A stretch of DNA of 64,000 bases from Herminiimonas sp. KBW02 (GCF_003852535.1 NZ_QAJP01000002.1:124001-188000); one strand, 5' to 3'. Numbered from the stretch's first letter, positions 54,807-64,000 are shown. Program-made: numbers and translations. Notes: generated from the sequence alone by a model not told the origin.

Positions 54807-56156
54807 TTACGCTTGTGCGTTATTGCTCATCAATTCATCGAACGCAACCGGTTTCTCGGTTACTTTGGCTTTGCCTAGCACGTAATTGACGACGTTTTCT
54901 TCCAATACAAGGGCTTCAACTTCAGCCAAACGGCTACGGTCGCTGAAATAATACTTCAGAACTTGTTGCGGGTCTTCGTAGCTCTGTGCGAACTCTTCAA
55001 CTTGCGCTTTAACCTGTTCTGGTTTTGCTTGCAGATCGTTGGCTTTTACTACTTCAGCCAGGATCAGGCCGAGGCGTACGCGACGTTCAGCTTGCTCTGT
55101 GAACAATTCCGGTGGGAATGGCAGGTCGCTGACTTTCATGCCGCGCTGGGTCATATCCTGGCGGGTCATTTCCATCAGGCGTTCTACGTCCTGGTCAATC
55201 AGTGCTTTAGGCACGTCGAGGTCGCTGATTTTGATCAGTGCATCCATCACGCTGTCTTTGGTGCGTGCCTTGATGCGGCTGCTGACTTCACGTTGCAGGT
55301 TGACTTTGATGTCTTCGCGCATTTTTTGCAGGTCGCCGTCAGGGATACCCAGCGATTTTGCGAATTCAGTATCAACTTCCGGCAGGTGCGCCCATTCGAT
55401 TTGCTTCAGGGTAATGGTGAACTCAGCAGTTTTGCCTGCGACGTCTTTACCGTGGTAATCAGCAGGGAAAGCCAATGGGAAAGTTTTGGACTCGCCTACT
55501 TTCAAGCCGATGGTACCGGCTTCGAATTCAGCCAGCATGCGGCCTTCGCCCAGTACGAAAGCGTAGTCTTCCGCTTTGCCGCCCTGGAATTCAACGCCGT
55601 CGATGGTGCCGACGAAGTCGATGGTAACGCGATCACCATTTTTAGCCGACAGATCAGAGCCGCCGTCGCCGTGCGCGCTTTGCTCGCCTTTGACGTGGTA
55701 GTGCACGCGTTGTTTGCGCAGGATATCGATAGTTTTATCGATTTCTGCATCGCTGACGTCAACCGTGGTTTTTTCCACGTCGGCTGCAGCCAGGTCACCC
55801 AATTTAACTTCCGGGTAAACTTCAAACGTTGCGTTGAAAACGATGGTGCCTTCAGCAGCAGCGTCATCAGTCTTCGGTTCGATTTTCGGGAAACCGGCAA
55901 CGCGCAGATTGTTTTCTGTAGCCGCGTCGTTGAATGCACGACCGACTTTGTCGTTCAGTACTTCGTTTTCGACTTGATAGCCGTATTGTTGCGCGACCAT
56001 CTTCATCGGCACTTTGCCAGTGCGGAAGCCAGGCGCCTTCACCGTACGAGCACGGACTTTCAGGCGTTTTTCAACTTCCGCTTGTACATCGGCGAGTGGC
56101 ACCGTAATCGTGATACGGCGCTCAAGTTTGTCCAGAGTTTCGACTGCAGTTGCCAT
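54807..56156 (-). CDS. tig: trigger factor
   Basis: Ribosome-bound chaperone and prolyl isomerase. The 449-aa protein has the ribosome-binding signature [10 protein letters not shown] (residues 43-52), an FKBP-like PPIase region ([14 protein letters not shown] near 170-185), and the long C-terminal helical arms. It follows tRNA-Leu by 29 bp and precedes clpP. Confidence 0.97.
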   Translation of the reverse strand: MATAVETLDKLERRITITVPLADVQAEVEKRLKVRARTVKAPGFRTGKVPMKMVAQQYGYQVENEVLNDKVGRAFNDAATENNLRVAGFPKIEPKTDDAAAEGTIVFNATFEVYPEVKLGDLAAADVEKTTVDVSDAEIDKTIDILRKQRVHYHVKGEQSAHGDGGSDLSAKNGDRVTIDFVGTIDGVEFQGGKAEDYAFVLGEGRMLAEFEAGTIGLKVGESKTFPLAFPADYHGKDVAGKTAEFTITLKQIEWAHLPEVDTEFAKSLGIPDGDLQKMREDIKVNLQREVSSRIKARTKDSVMDALIKISDLDVPKALIDQDVERLMEMTRQDMTQRGMKVSDLPFPPELFTEQAERRVRLGLILAEVVKANDLQAKPEQVKAQVEEFAQSYEDPQQVLKYYFSDRSRLAEVEALVLEENVVNYVLGKAKVTEKPVAFDELMSNNAQA

Positions 56157-56185
56157 GTGAATCGTCCAAAAAATAAAAAATTCTG

Positions 56186-56272
56186 TGGTGCGAGGAGGGG
56201 GACTCGAACCCCCACACCATTGCTGGCGTCAGGACCTAAACCTGGTGCGTCTACCAATTTCGCCATCCTCGC
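56186..56272 (-). tRNA. tRNA-Leu (TAG)
   Basis: 87 nt with encoded CCA and a class II variable arm. Acceptor GCGAGGA/TCCTCGC, D-arm GGCGAAATTGGTAGACGC, anticodon loop GTTTAGGT (TAG), T-arm GGGGTTCGAGTCCCC. It heads the tig-clpP-clpX block. Confidence 0.97.
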
Positions 56273-56633
56273 GGGAATGAGTGCGCTAGCGAATACAAAA
56301 GCGCAAAAGCAAAGGGCGACCACGAAGTGAATATAGGGTCGCCCTGCACTGCCTTTTGTATCGGCTGTTCAACTTCAACCCGGGATTTTACTGGATTTTG
56401 CGCAAGCTGCGCTGATTTTTGACACTTTGCCTACTTGCACCCAATAAACGCCCGGCCACTAGCGGAATTTTCCGCAGTTTGCGGCCCTGGAACGAGGAAG
56501 ACAGAACAATCAATTTGGCTGTCTTTTCGACATTTTCAATTACTATGCGGGCTGTATCCGATATTCGCGCAGGAAACTTTCATCACCAGCGATATTGTCC
56601 CTGCGCCATTGCCCTACCTTCACCCTAGCCTTC
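56273..56633. other. 361-bp intergenic region between tRNA-Leu and hpnC
   Basis: Divergent region with no gene I can support. It holds a hairpin GGGCGACC...GGTCGCCC (56314-56344) near the tRNA end and a TTGACA box at 56419-56424 pointing to hpnC, but its -10 is poor. The promoters for the tRNA/tig block and for hpnCDE must lie here. Confidence 0.5.
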
Positions 56634-57452
56634 ATGCCTGTAGAACATTACGAAAATTTCCCGGTTGCATCCATCCTCCTGCCGGCGCGCCTGCGCCCTG
56701 CGGTCGAAGTCATCTATGCGTTTGCGCGCAGTGCCGATGACCTGGCCGATGAAGGCGATGCCAGCGACGAAGAAAGACTGGCGGCACTGACAGAATATGA
56801 ATACGGGCTGGATCAGATCGCGGCAGGCACATATCCGGACAGCGCGCTGTTCCAGAAGCTGGCTGTTGTCATCGCCGCCTATAAGCTGCCACTGCAACCC
56901 TTTCGCGACCTTTTGTCCGCCTTCAAACAGGATGTTGTCACCAAGCGTTATGCCAGCTTTACCGACTTGCTCGATTATTGCCGGCGCTCGGCCAATCCGG
57001 TAGGCACGCTGATGCTGCATCTGTATGGCGCAGCCGATGTCGATAATCTGCGTGCGTCCGATGACATTTGCTCAGCGCTGCAACTGATCAATTTCTGGCA
57101 AGACGTGGCGATAGACTGGCAAAAAGAACGCATTTACCTGCCGCTGGCCGATTTGCAGACGTTCAATATTGCGGAACAACAGATCGCCCGCCAGAAGGTC
57201 GATGCGGCCTGGCGCCTGCTCATGAAATTTGAAGTGGAACGTGCACGCGCCCTGTTGCTGGCCGGCGCACCCTTGGCCTTGCGCCTGCCTGGCCGTATAG
57301 GTTGGGAGCTTCGCCTGGTGGTGCAAGGCGGCTTGCGCATACTCGAGTGCATAGAAGCTTCCGGCTATGACATGTTCCGCCACCGGCCCAAGCTCGGCAA
57401 AAGCGACTGGCTGCTCCTGTTGCTGCGCGCACTCCGCATGAAAGCAAAATAA
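56634..57452 (+). CDS. hpnC: squalene synthase HpnC (hydroxysqualene synthase)
   Basis: Member of the trans-isoprenyl diphosphate synthase family; in the HpnCDE route it converts presqualene diphosphate to hydroxysqualene. The 272-aa protein has the first Asp-rich motif SADDLADEGD near residue 35 and the second NFWQDVAIDWQKERIYLP near 155. The ATG at 56634 (MPVEHYENFPVA) is preferred to 56595. It is followed by hpnD 151 bp away on the same strand. Confidence 0.92.
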   Translation: MPVEHYENFPVASILLPARLRPAVEVIYAFARSADDLADEGDASDEERLAALTEYEYGLDQIAAGTYPDSALFQKLAVVIAAYKLPLQPFRDLLSAFKQDVVTKRYASFTDLLDYCRRSANPVGTLMLHLYGAADVDNLRASDDICSALQLINFWQDVAIDWQKERIYLPLADLQTFNIAEQQIARQKVDAAWRLLMKFEVERARALLLAGAPLALRLPGRIGWELRLVVQGGLRILECIEASGYDMFRHRPKLGKSDWLLLLLRALRMKAK

Positions 57453-57510
57453 GTAGTCAAGCGCAATCTGCACCAAGAACTGCAGAAGGCATTTTGATAC
57501 GACAGATTTA

Positions 57511-57532
57511 TGCGTATCGATAAAGATACGCA
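57511..57532. other. 8-bp hairpin between hpnC and hpnD
   Basis: TGCGTATC, GATAAA, GATACGCA in the 151-bp gap. No T-run follows. It may protect the hpnC mRNA end or be a minor control site. Confidence 0.5.
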
Positions 57533-57603
57533 GACATTATTTGTTCCTACAGCCTTAGTCGGCTAGCATAGCGGCTTAATTCAGCGTCCAGCGCCTTATT
57601 TTT

Positions 57604-58437
57604 ATGTCCCCCGACGAATACTGCCAACAAAAAGCCGCACAAAGCGGCTCCAGCTTTTACTACAGCTTCCTGTTCCTGACACCGGATCGTCGCCGTGCGA
57701 TTACTGCGCTCTACGCCTTTTGCCGTGAAGTCGACGACACCGTTGATGAATGCACCGACATCACCATAGCCCGTACCAAGCTGGTGTGGTGGCGTAAGGA
57801 AGTCGGCGCGATGATGTCAGGCGAGCCGACGCATCCTGTGACCAAGGCCTTGCAGCCGCATATGGCGATCTATGCACTCGACAGCGAACATCTGATGGCT
57901 ATCATCGATGGCATGGAGATGGATCTCGACCAGAATCGCTATCTCGACTTTATTGGTTTGCAAAAGTATTGCTGGCATGTCGCCAGCGTGGTCGGCATTC
58001 TGTCGGCCAAAATCTTTGGCGCCAGCAGCCCGCAGACTTTGCAATACGCAGAAAAACTGGGACTTGCCTTCCAGCTCACTAACATCATTCGTGATGTCGG
58101 CGAAGACGCCCGTAAAGGCCGCATCTATCTGCCGGTGAATGAGTTACAGCAATTCAACGTCACCGCTGCAGATATCCTGAACGCGCGTCATGGCGAGAAC
58201 TTTGAAAAGCTGATGCAATTCCAGGCAGCGCGTGCACAAAAATTGTACGACGAAGCGTTTGCCTTGCTGCCGAAAGAAGATCGCCGTGCGCAACGTCCCG
58301 GCCTGATCATGGCGGCTATCTATCGTGCGGTATTGAATGAAGTTGAGCGGGACGGCTTCCACGTGCTGAACCAGCGCATCTCGCTCACGCCTATACGCAA
58401 GCTTTGGCTGGCGTGGATTACCTACGTGCGCGGCTGA
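57604..58437 (+). CDS. hpnD: presqualene diphosphate synthase HpnD
   Basis: Joins two farnesyl diphosphates to presqualene diphosphate. The 277-aa protein has both Asp-rich motifs: CREVDDTVDE near residue 45 and TNIIRDVGEDARKGRIYLP near 160, plus the YCWHVASVVG segment. No good ribosome site is seen before the ATG. It overlaps the frame of hpnE slightly but not the chosen start. Confidence 0.93.
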   Translation: MSPDEYCQQKAAQSGSSFYYSFLFLTPDRRRAITALYAFCREVDDTVDECTDITIARTKLVWWRKEVGAMMSGEPTHPVTKALQPHMAIYALDSEHLMAIIDGMEMDLDQNRYLDFIGLQKYCWHVASVVGILSAKIFGASSPQTLQYAEKLGLAFQLTNIIRDVGEDARKGRIYLPVNELQQFNVTAADILNARHGENFEKLMQFQAARAQKLYDEAFALLPKEDRRAQRPGLIMAAIYRAVLNEVERDGFHVLNQRISLTPIRKLWLAWITYVRG

Positions 58438-58448
58438 CGAAGTCGCTT

Positions 58449-59795
58449 ATGCACGTACTCATGTCAGACGCGAAAAAAATTGCCGTCGTCGGCGCCGGCT
58501 GGGCCGGATGCGCAACGGCAGTTGAACTGGCGAGCGCAGGACATGCAGTCACTCTCTTCGAATCATCCCGCACCTTAGGCGGCCGTGCGCGCGCCGTCGA
58601 GATACAGGGACAGGTGCTCGATAATGGTCAGCACATATTGCTCGGCGCCTACAGCGCGACTTTAAGCCTCTTGAAAACAATAGGCGTCGCGGCGGATCAG
58701 GCATTGCTGCGCCTGCCACTGCAAATGCGCTATCCGTCAGGCTGCGACGGTATGGATTTTATCGCCCCTCGCCTGCCTGCGCCGTTACACATGTTAACCG
58801 CACTGTTACGCGCGAGTGGATTGAGCGGCGCAGATAAAATGGCGCTGGCGCGTTTCTCCACTACGGCACGCTGGATGGAATGGCGCTTGCACACCGATTG
58901 CAGCGTCAGTGAACTGCTGGAGCGTTACGACCAGACTGAACGCCTGATTAAACTAATGTGGCAACCGTTGTGTATCGCCGCCCTCAATACGCCGCCAGAG
59001 CGTGCGTCGGCCCAGGTCTTCCTGAACGTATTGCGCGACAGCCTGGGAGCCAAGCGTGCGGCATCCGACATGCTGCTGCCGCGCACAGATCTGACCTCAT
59101 TGCTACCGCAACAAGCCGCCGCTTTCGTCACAGCACGCAAAGGCAACGTGCGGACTGGCTGCACCGTACAAGCGATTACTGCAAGCGACCAGAAATGGGC
59201 ACTCGGCTTAAGCAATGCGGAAGCGGCAGAAGAATTATTTGATGGCGTCGTCATCGCCACACCTGCGATCACAGCTGCTAACTTGTTGGCTGGTTCTGTA
59301 GCCGAAGCGCATATCCCTGCCTTCAACTACGAACCGATCACGACTTGCTATTTACAATATCCGGCAGGCACACGATTAAGCGCTCCGTTCTTTGCATTGA
59401 CTGATGATGAAGATAAAGGACACTGGGGACAGTTTGTCTTTGATCGCGGCCAACTGGATAGCAGGCAGGATGGTTTGTTCGCTGTAGTGGTCAGCGTCTC
59501 GAGCGCCGCGACGGAGCTGGGACAGGAAGCCTTGTCTGCCGCAATTGCACAGCAGTTGGTGCAAGCGCTGCAGATGCCGCAACTGACAGCGCCGCTATGG
59601 AGCAAGGTCATCACAGACAAGCGCGCAACATTTTCCTGCACGCCCGGCCTGCAACGCCCGACCGAACAAACCGCATTGCCGCATCTGGTAATCGCCGGTG
59701 ATTACGTTGCCAGCGATTACCCGGCGACGCTGGAATCAGCTGTGCGCAGCGGCGTTAAAGCTGCGGACTTGCTGAACCAGCATTTCCACGGCTAG
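58449..59795 (+). CDS. hpnE: squalene-associated FAD-dependent desaturase HpnE
   Basis: FAD/NAD(P)H reductase that turns hydroxysqualene into squalene. The 448-aa protein has the FAD motif VVGAGWAGCATAVELASAGH (residues 13-32), the GGRARAVE loop, QHILLGAYSATL, and the C-terminal VIAGDYVASDYPATLESAV. It starts 11 bp after hpnD; starts at 58449 or 58461 are possible. With hpnC and hpnD it forms a complete squalene route. No hopene cyclase gene is in the window, so the end product is unknown. Confidence 0.93.
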   Translation: MHVLMSDAKKIAVVGAGWAGCATAVELASAGHAVTLFESSRTLGGRARAVEIQGQVLDNGQHILLGAYSATLSLLKTIGVAADQALLRLPLQMRYPSGCDGMDFIAPRLPAPLHMLTALLRASGLSGADKMALARFSTTARWMEWRLHTDCSVSELLERYDQTERLIKLMWQPLCIAALNTPPERASAQVFLNVLRDSLGAKRAASDMLLPRTDLTSLLPQQAAAFVTARKGNVRTGCTVQAITASDQKWALGLSNAEAAEELFDGVVIATPAITAANLLAGSVAEAHIPAFNYEPITTCYLQYPAGTRLSAPFFALTDDEDKGHWGQFVFDRGQLDSRQDGLFAVVVSVSSAATELGQEALSAAIAQQLVQALQMPQLTAPLWSKVITDKRATFSCTPGLQRPTEQTALPHLVIAGDYVASDYPATLESAVRSGVKAADLLNQHFHG

Positions 59796-59835
59796 CGCAT
59801 TCGCGTACGGGCTTACTTACGCATTACTCACGCAT

Positions 59836-61206
59836 CTACTCATGTTCGCGCACGCGATTCAACGCTTCATCTATCCGCTCTACGCCGATGATGGTCAGGC
59901 CTTCTATCTTTTGCTTGGGCGCATTCGATTTCGGAATCAACGCAAGTGAGAAGCCCAGCTTCGCAGCTTCACGCAAACGTTCCTGACCGCGTGGTGCAGG
60001 ACGTATTTCACCCGCCAGCCCCACTTCACCAAACACGACCAGACCTCGCGGCAAAGGGCGGCTGCGCATGGAGGAATGTATCGCCAGCAGCACGGCCAGA
60101 TCAGCCGCCGGCTCCGTGATCTTCACGCCACCTACTGCATTGATGAATACATCCTGATCGAAGGCTGCAATACCTGCGTGTCTATGTAGCACCGCCAGCA
60201 ACATCGCCAGGCGATTTTGTTCCAGTCCGACTGAAAGGCGGCGTGCATTCGGCAAATGTGAAGTGTCGACCAAAGCCTGGATCTCGACCAGCAAGGGACG
60301 TGTGCCTTCCTGCGTCACCATCACGCAGGCTCCAGGCACGGGATTATCGTGTTGCGACAGGAATAGCGCGGAAGGATTCGATACGCCCTTCAAGCCTTTC
60401 TCCGTCATGGCAAACACACCCAGTTCATTGACTGCGCCGAAACGGTTCTTGATCGCCCGCACCAGACGGAAGCTGGAATGCGTATCGCCTTCGAAATAGA
60501 GCACGGTATCGACGATGTGTTCAAGTACACGCGGGCCGGCCAGTGCGCCTTCTTTGGTGACATGCCCAACCATGATGATGGTGATACCGGTTTGCTTGGC
60601 GATGCGCGTCAACTGCGCCGCGCATTCGCGCACCTGTGCAACCGAACCGGGGGCCGAACTCAATGCATCTGAATAGACGGTCTGGATGGAATCGATGACA
60701 GCAACATCAGGTTTGTGTTCAGCCAAAGTCGTCAGAATTTTTTCCAGCTGGATCTCGGCCTGCAGTTTCAAATCCTTGGCATCCACCGCCAGCCGCTTGG
60801 CCCGCAACGCGATTTGCGCGCCTGATTCTTCGCCACTGACATACAAAACTTTTTTGATACGCGAAAGATTCGCCAGCGCCTGCAACAACAGCGTTGATTT
60901 ACCGATACCAGGATCACCACCGATCAGCACGACACCGCCGGCCACCAGGCCGCCGCCCAGCACGCGATCGAATTCCTCTATGCCGGTACCAAAGCGCGGC
61001 ACATCAATCGCTTCAATATCAGCCAGGCTCAGTACGGGCGCAGTTTGCGCCAGCCCCTGATGTTGCACGGAAAAGCGGTTAGAGCCCGATTCGACGATGG
61101 TTTCGACCAGCGTATTCCAGGCGCCGCAGGCCGGGCATTGTCCGCCCCACTTACTGGTAATGCCGCCGCAGTCGCTACAGGTGTAATTGGTTTTGGCTTT
61201 TGCCAT
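59836..61206 (-). CDS. radA: DNA repair protein RadA (Sms)
   Basis: RecA-like helicase in branch migration of recombination. The 456-aa protein has a zinc finger C10/C13/C24/C27 (CSDCGG...CPAC), Walker A GGDPGIGKSTLLLQ, the KNRFG motif (AIKNRFGAVNELG), and a Lon-like C-terminal domain. The ATG at 61206 is chosen since the frame upstream is open to 61410 through the inserted element. The ribosome site is weak and only 20 bp separate the start from the element. Confidence 0.95.
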   Translation of the reverse strand: MAKAKTNYTCSDCGGITSKWGGQCPACGAWNTLVETIVESGSNRFSVQHQGLAQTAPVLSLADIEAIDVPRFGTGIEEFDRVLGGGLVAGGVVLIGGDPGIGKSTLLLQALANLSRIKKVLYVSGEESGAQIALRAKRLAVDAKDLKLQAEIQLEKILTTLAEHKPDVAVIDSIQTVYSDALSSAPGSVAQVRECAAQLTRIAKQTGITIIMVGHVTKEGALAGPRVLEHIVDTVLYFEGDTHSSFRLVRAIKNRFGAVNELGVFAMTEKGLKGVSNPSALFLSQHDNPVPGACVMVTQEGTRPLLVEIQALVDTSHLPNARRLSVGLEQNRLAMLLAVLHRHAGIAAFDQDVFINAVGGVKITEPAADLAVLLAIHSSMRSRPLPRGLVVFGEVGLAGEIRPAPRGQERLREAAKLGFSLALIPKSNAPKQKIEGLTIIGVERIDEALNRVREHE

Positions 61207-61226
61207 CTGGATAAATTTCGCTTTAT

Positions 61227-61495
61227 TAGAACTCATTTCACAAATATCCGCGAGTGCGAACGCGGCTATTTGGGAGGTAGTGCAAGGCGTGTCGCGCGGC
61301 CAAGGGTGGTCCCCTTGGCAAGCGGCGCAACGCAGCAATACGCCCAAATAGCCCGTTCCCTTCGGGTTCTTACCAAAAGCGGCGCTGGCCGCGTTGTGCT
61401 CCTTGCGCATAGACCACTATGCGACGCGTCGCACGCCTTACCAGCACCGCTTTTGGTAAGAACGCATCTCACGGATATTTGTGAAATGAGTTCTA
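61227..61495. mobile_element. 269-bp element with 28-bp terminal inverted repeats (MITE-like)
   Basis: Ends TAGAACTCATTTCAC... at 61227-61254 and its inverted copy at 61468-61495 (27 of 28 match). Inside are two further perfect inverted repeats: GGCTATTTGGG/CCCAAATAGCC (61264-61353) and TTCTTACCAAAAGCGG with its complement (61367-61382/61447-61462). A small stem CGCATAG-ACCA-CTATGCG is at 61406-61423. No transposase. The alr stop codon TAG is in the right terminal repeat. It sits between alr and radA. Confidence 0.85.
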
Positions 61496-62572
61496 GTTAA
61501 CTTCGACTACCTTCACGCGCGACGCCAGGCCGCACATCAACTCATAGCCTACGGTACCGGCTGCATTTGCCACTTCGTCTATCGGCAAGCCTGCGCCCCA
61601 CAAGGTGACTTTGCTGCCTACACGCGGCTTCGCCACCGGCGTCAGATCTACCGTGATCATATCCATGGATACACGTCCAACCATACGCGTCTTCATACCA
61701 TCGACAATCACTGGTGTGCCGCTAGGCGCATGACGGGGATAGCCATCAGCATAACCACATGCAACCACACCTATGGTCATAGGACCAGTCGCGACGAAAG
61801 CACTGCCATAACCGACCGCGTCGCCGGCTACGATATGCTGCACACCGATGATTTCGCTGCTCAGACTCATCGCTGGCCGCAAGCCGAACTGCTCTGCGCT
61901 TTGCCCGCCTGGTGTCGCGCCATACAGCATGATGCCGGGACGTATCCAGTCCGCCGCCGAACCTGGGTGTAATAAATCAGTCGCCGAATTGGCCATGCTT
62001 TGTTCGCCCGGCAAATCGCGGGTCGCTTCCCTGAAGCGGCGCAACTGCTCCTGCACCGGCAATACCGGGTTGTCCGGATCTTCCGCGTTGGCGAAGTGCG
62101 TGACAAAAGAAATATGGTCTACTGCCGGAATAGCGCGCAGGCGCTCGTAAGCCGCCCGATATTTCGCTGGCGTAAAGCCGAGTCTATTCATCCCGCTATT
62201 CAGTTTCAGATGAACGTCGATTTTCGTCTGTAAACGTGCCTGCTCCAGCATCGTCAACTGTTCTTCGCAGTGTATGACGGTATCCAGCTGATACTCAGCC
62301 AGCAGTTGCGGATCGGAAGCATCAAAGAATCCTTCCAGCAACAGGATGCGTTTGTTCCAGCCGAGTTCACGCAAGCGCGCCGCTGCATCCAGTTCTATCA
62401 ATCCCAGTCCGTCCGCTGCGGCAAAGCCACGCATGCCGCGCTCCAGCCCGTGCCCGTAAGCATTAGCTTTCACTACCGCCCATGCCCTGGAATGTGGCGC
62501 ACGTGCTTTGGCCAGCGCAAGATTACTGCGCAATGCGGCGATATCTATGGTAGCAATAAGGGGTCTGGGCAT
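61493..62572 (-). CDS. alr: alanine racemase
   Basis: PLP enzyme making D-alanine for peptidoglycan. The 359-aa sequence has the PLP lysine K35 in AVVKANAYGHG, the catalytic Tyr in VGYGSAF, and VSMDMITVDL. Length is standard. The reading frame ends VVEVN just at the repeat, and its TAG stop is contributed by the element. It is divergent from lplT. Confidence 0.96.
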   Translation of the reverse strand: MPRPLIATIDIAALRSNLALAKARAPHSRAWAVVKANAYGHGLERGMRGFAAADGLGLIELDAAARLRELGWNKRILLLEGFFDASDPQLLAEYQLDTVIHCEEQLTMLEQARLQTKIDVHLKLNSGMNRLGFTPAKYRAAYERLRAIPAVDHISFVTHFANAEDPDNPVLPVQEQLRRFREATRDLPGEQSMANSATDLLHPGSAADWIRPGIMLYGATPGGQSAEQFGLRPAMSLSSEIIGVQHIVAGDAVGYGSAFVATGPMTIGVVACGYADGYPRHAPSGTPVIVDGMKTRMVGRVSMDMITVDLTPVAKPRVGSKVTLWGAGLPIDEVANAAGTVGYELMCGLASRVKVVEVN

Positions 62573-62747
62573 ACGACAATGTAAAGAAAGTTAAATCGTG
62601 ACATTCGATCAAGGCGATTTTTTGACGAATCTATTTGCGAATTTATTTATTTTACCGGACGCATTGCATTAACGATGCGCAAATCAATTGAAGCCGCCGA
62701 GATTCATGGTATAAAGTCAGCCAGAGACACACTGCAAAAATAGATTA

Positions 62748-64000
62748 ATGCGAATGAATCGCGGTTTTTATACCATCATGGCGGCGCAGTTTTTTTCCTC
62801 GCTCGCCGACAACGCCCTCCTGATAGCGGCCATAGCCTTATTAACGGTAATGAAGTCACCCGAATGGATGACTCCATTGCTGAAGCTATTCTTTGTCCTG
62901 TCTTATGTATTACTCGCCGCTTTTGTCGGTGCTTTCGCGGATGCGCTGCCCAAGGGACGCGTCATGTTTATCACCAACCTGATCAAAATTTTCGGTTGCG
63001 GCATGATGTTCTTCGATGTCCATCCGCTGATTGCCTATGCCGTGGTCGGTTTTGGTGCAGCAGCTTATTCACCGGCCAAGTACGGCATCCTCACAGAATT
63101 ACTACCGGCGGAGAAACTGGTCGCCGCCAATGGCTGGATAGAAGGCTTGACCGTTTCCTCCATTATCCTCGGCACCGTAATGGGAGGTGCACTCATCAAT
63201 CCCAACGTTGCCGCCAAACTACTCGCCTTCGATTTCCCCATCATTAACTTTGGCATAGATACACCAGCCGAAGCAGCACTCTGCATTATCACCGTCTCTT
63301 ACCTGCTCGCCGCACTCTTCAATCTCCGCATCCCTGACACCGGCGCCCGCTACCAGCATCAGGAACGCAACCCCATCAAACTCATCGGCGACTTTGCCAA
63401 CTGTTTCACCACTTTGTGGCGTGATCGCCTCGGGCAGATCTCGCTGGCTGTGACCACGCTGTTCTGGGGTGCCGGTGCAACCTTACAGTTCATCGTTTTG
63501 AAATGGGCTGAGAAATCACTGAATATGCCGCTCGACAAGGCTGCGATCCTGCAAGGTATCGTGGCTGTCGGCGTCGCACTCGGTGCAGTTGCTGCCGCAC
63601 GCTTTGTACCGTTGAAGAAATCGCTGACGGTGATGCCGCTCGGCGTCATCATGGGTGTGGTCGTCATCATCATGACCATGGTGCACACAGTGTGGCTGGC
63701 GTATCCGCTGCTGGTATTGGTGGGCGCCTTGTCAGGTTACTTCGTAGTGCCTATGAATGCACTGCTGCAGCATCGCGGCCACGTCCTGATGAGTGCGGGT
63801 CACTCGATTGCGGTGCAGAACTTCAATGAGAATTTGTCAGTACTGACCATGTTGCTGCTGTATGCGCTGATGGTCAAACTGGATCTGAACATCAATATCG
63901 TCATCATCATGTTTGGCCTGTCGGTCTCCGGCATCATGTACCTGATCATGCGCAAGCATGCCGCCAACCAGCGTGAACATGATTCGCTGTCACTGATAGG
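62748..64000 (+). CDS. lplT: lysophospholipid transporter LplT (partial, cut by window end)
   Basis: MFS protein that flips lysophospholipids into the cell for re-acylation. The 417 visible residues begin MRMNRGFYTIMAAQFFSSLADNAL and show about 12 hydrophobic helices with GAAAYSPAKYGILTELLP (loop motif) and ANGWIEG, as in LplT/YgeD. No stop is reached, so the 3' end lies outside. Starts at 62748 or 62754 are both in frame. The partner acyltransferase (aas) would be expected next but is not visible. Confidence 0.9.
   Translation, partial: MRMNRGFYTIMAAQFFSSLADNALLIAAIALLTVMKSPEWMTPLLKLFFVLSYVLLAAFVGAFADALPKGRVMFITNLIKIFGCGMMFFDVHPLIAYAVVGFGAAAYSPAKYGILTELLPAEKLVAANGWIEGLTVSSIILGTVMGGALINPNVAAKLLAFDFPIINFGIDTPAEAALCIITVSYLLAALFNLRIPDTGARYQHQERNPIKLIGDFANCFTTLWRDRLGQISLAVTTLFWGAGATLQFIVLKWAEKSLNMPLDKAAILQGIVAVGVALGAVAAARFVPLKKSLTVMPLGVIMGVVVIIMTMVHTVWLAYPLLVLVGALSGYFVVPMNALLQHRGHVLMSAGHSIAVQNFNENLSVLTMLLLYALMVKLDLNINIVIIMFGLSVSGIMYLIMRKHAANQREHDSLSLI

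Noticed and set aside
54963-56330. 455-codon open frame opposite tig and across tRNA-Leu
   Set aside because: Runs over the tRNA gene and is antisense to trigger factor.
56419-56447. TTGACA-led promoter for hpnC
   Set aside because: The -35 is perfect but the hexamer 17 nt on (CAATAA) is too far from a -10 to call.
61266-61472. 68-codon open frame inside the MITE-like element
   Set aside because: Cys/Arg-rich translation of inverted repeats; such frames are often annotated as hypothetical proteins but lack a ribosome site.

Overview
This 64 kb window looks like ordinary chromosome of a betaproteobacterium. Protein sequences, mid-50s GC by eye, and blocks such as tRNA-Leu-tig-clpP-clpX-lon-hupB-tRNA-Val-tRNA-Asp-ppiD and mltG-tmk-holB-pilZ-tatD point to Burkholderiales. 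My best guess is Oxalobacteraceae, close to Herminiimonas/Janthinobacterium; this is inferred from sequence character, not from a database search. I saw no prophage, IS transposase, CRISPR array, rRNA or toxin island.

Region 1 (1-11 kb, minus strand) is a complete periplasmic formate dehydrogenase operon: DUF3305, DUF3306, a 700-aa polyferredoxin, a TorD-type chaperone, a small Tat-signal protein, the molybdopterin subunit FdhA (Cys, not Sec), the Fe-S subunit FdhB, a 75-aa lipoprotein, the cytochrome b subunit, a 108-aa exported protein and FdhD. Region 2 (11-15.5 kb) adds Mrp/ApbC (Fe-S carrier) and divergent moaA-mobA-moeA for the Mo cofactor, so cofactor supply sits beside its consumer.

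Region 3 (15.7-25.4 kb) holds an HDOD protein, an ankyrin-repeat protein, tatD, a GNAT acetyltransferase, pilZ, holB, tmk, mltG, and then ygfZ, a DUF4936 gene, an NRDE protein, an SDR and a hotdog thioesterase. Region 4 (25.6-32.8 kb) has an MHS-family transporter with a large extracytoplasmic insertion, purT overlapping a PAS-GGDEF-EAL protein with a degenerate GGDEF site, and dctA. Region 5 (33-47 kb) has nadB, purL, doxX, an AI-2E transporter, a 49-aa membrane protein, a D-amino-acid dehydrogenase, nnrD/nnrE, ybbA, tesA and mnmH.

Region 6 (47-56.3 kb, minus strand) is the protein-quality-control block listed above, with clear terminators between units. Region 7 (56.6-64 kb) has hpnCDE (squalene synthesis), radA, alr and the 5' part of an LplT-like lysophospholipid transporter that runs off the right edge.

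The least explained structures are non-coding. A 269-bp element with 28-bp terminal inverted repeats and two nested hairpins lies between alr and radA. Two related ~150-bp palindromic elements each bridge the terminators of convergent gene pairs (nadB/purL and mnmH/ppiD). Four 11-bp tandem repeats lie upstream of the MHS transporter, and two perfect hairpins lie ahead of the formate dehydrogenase operon.
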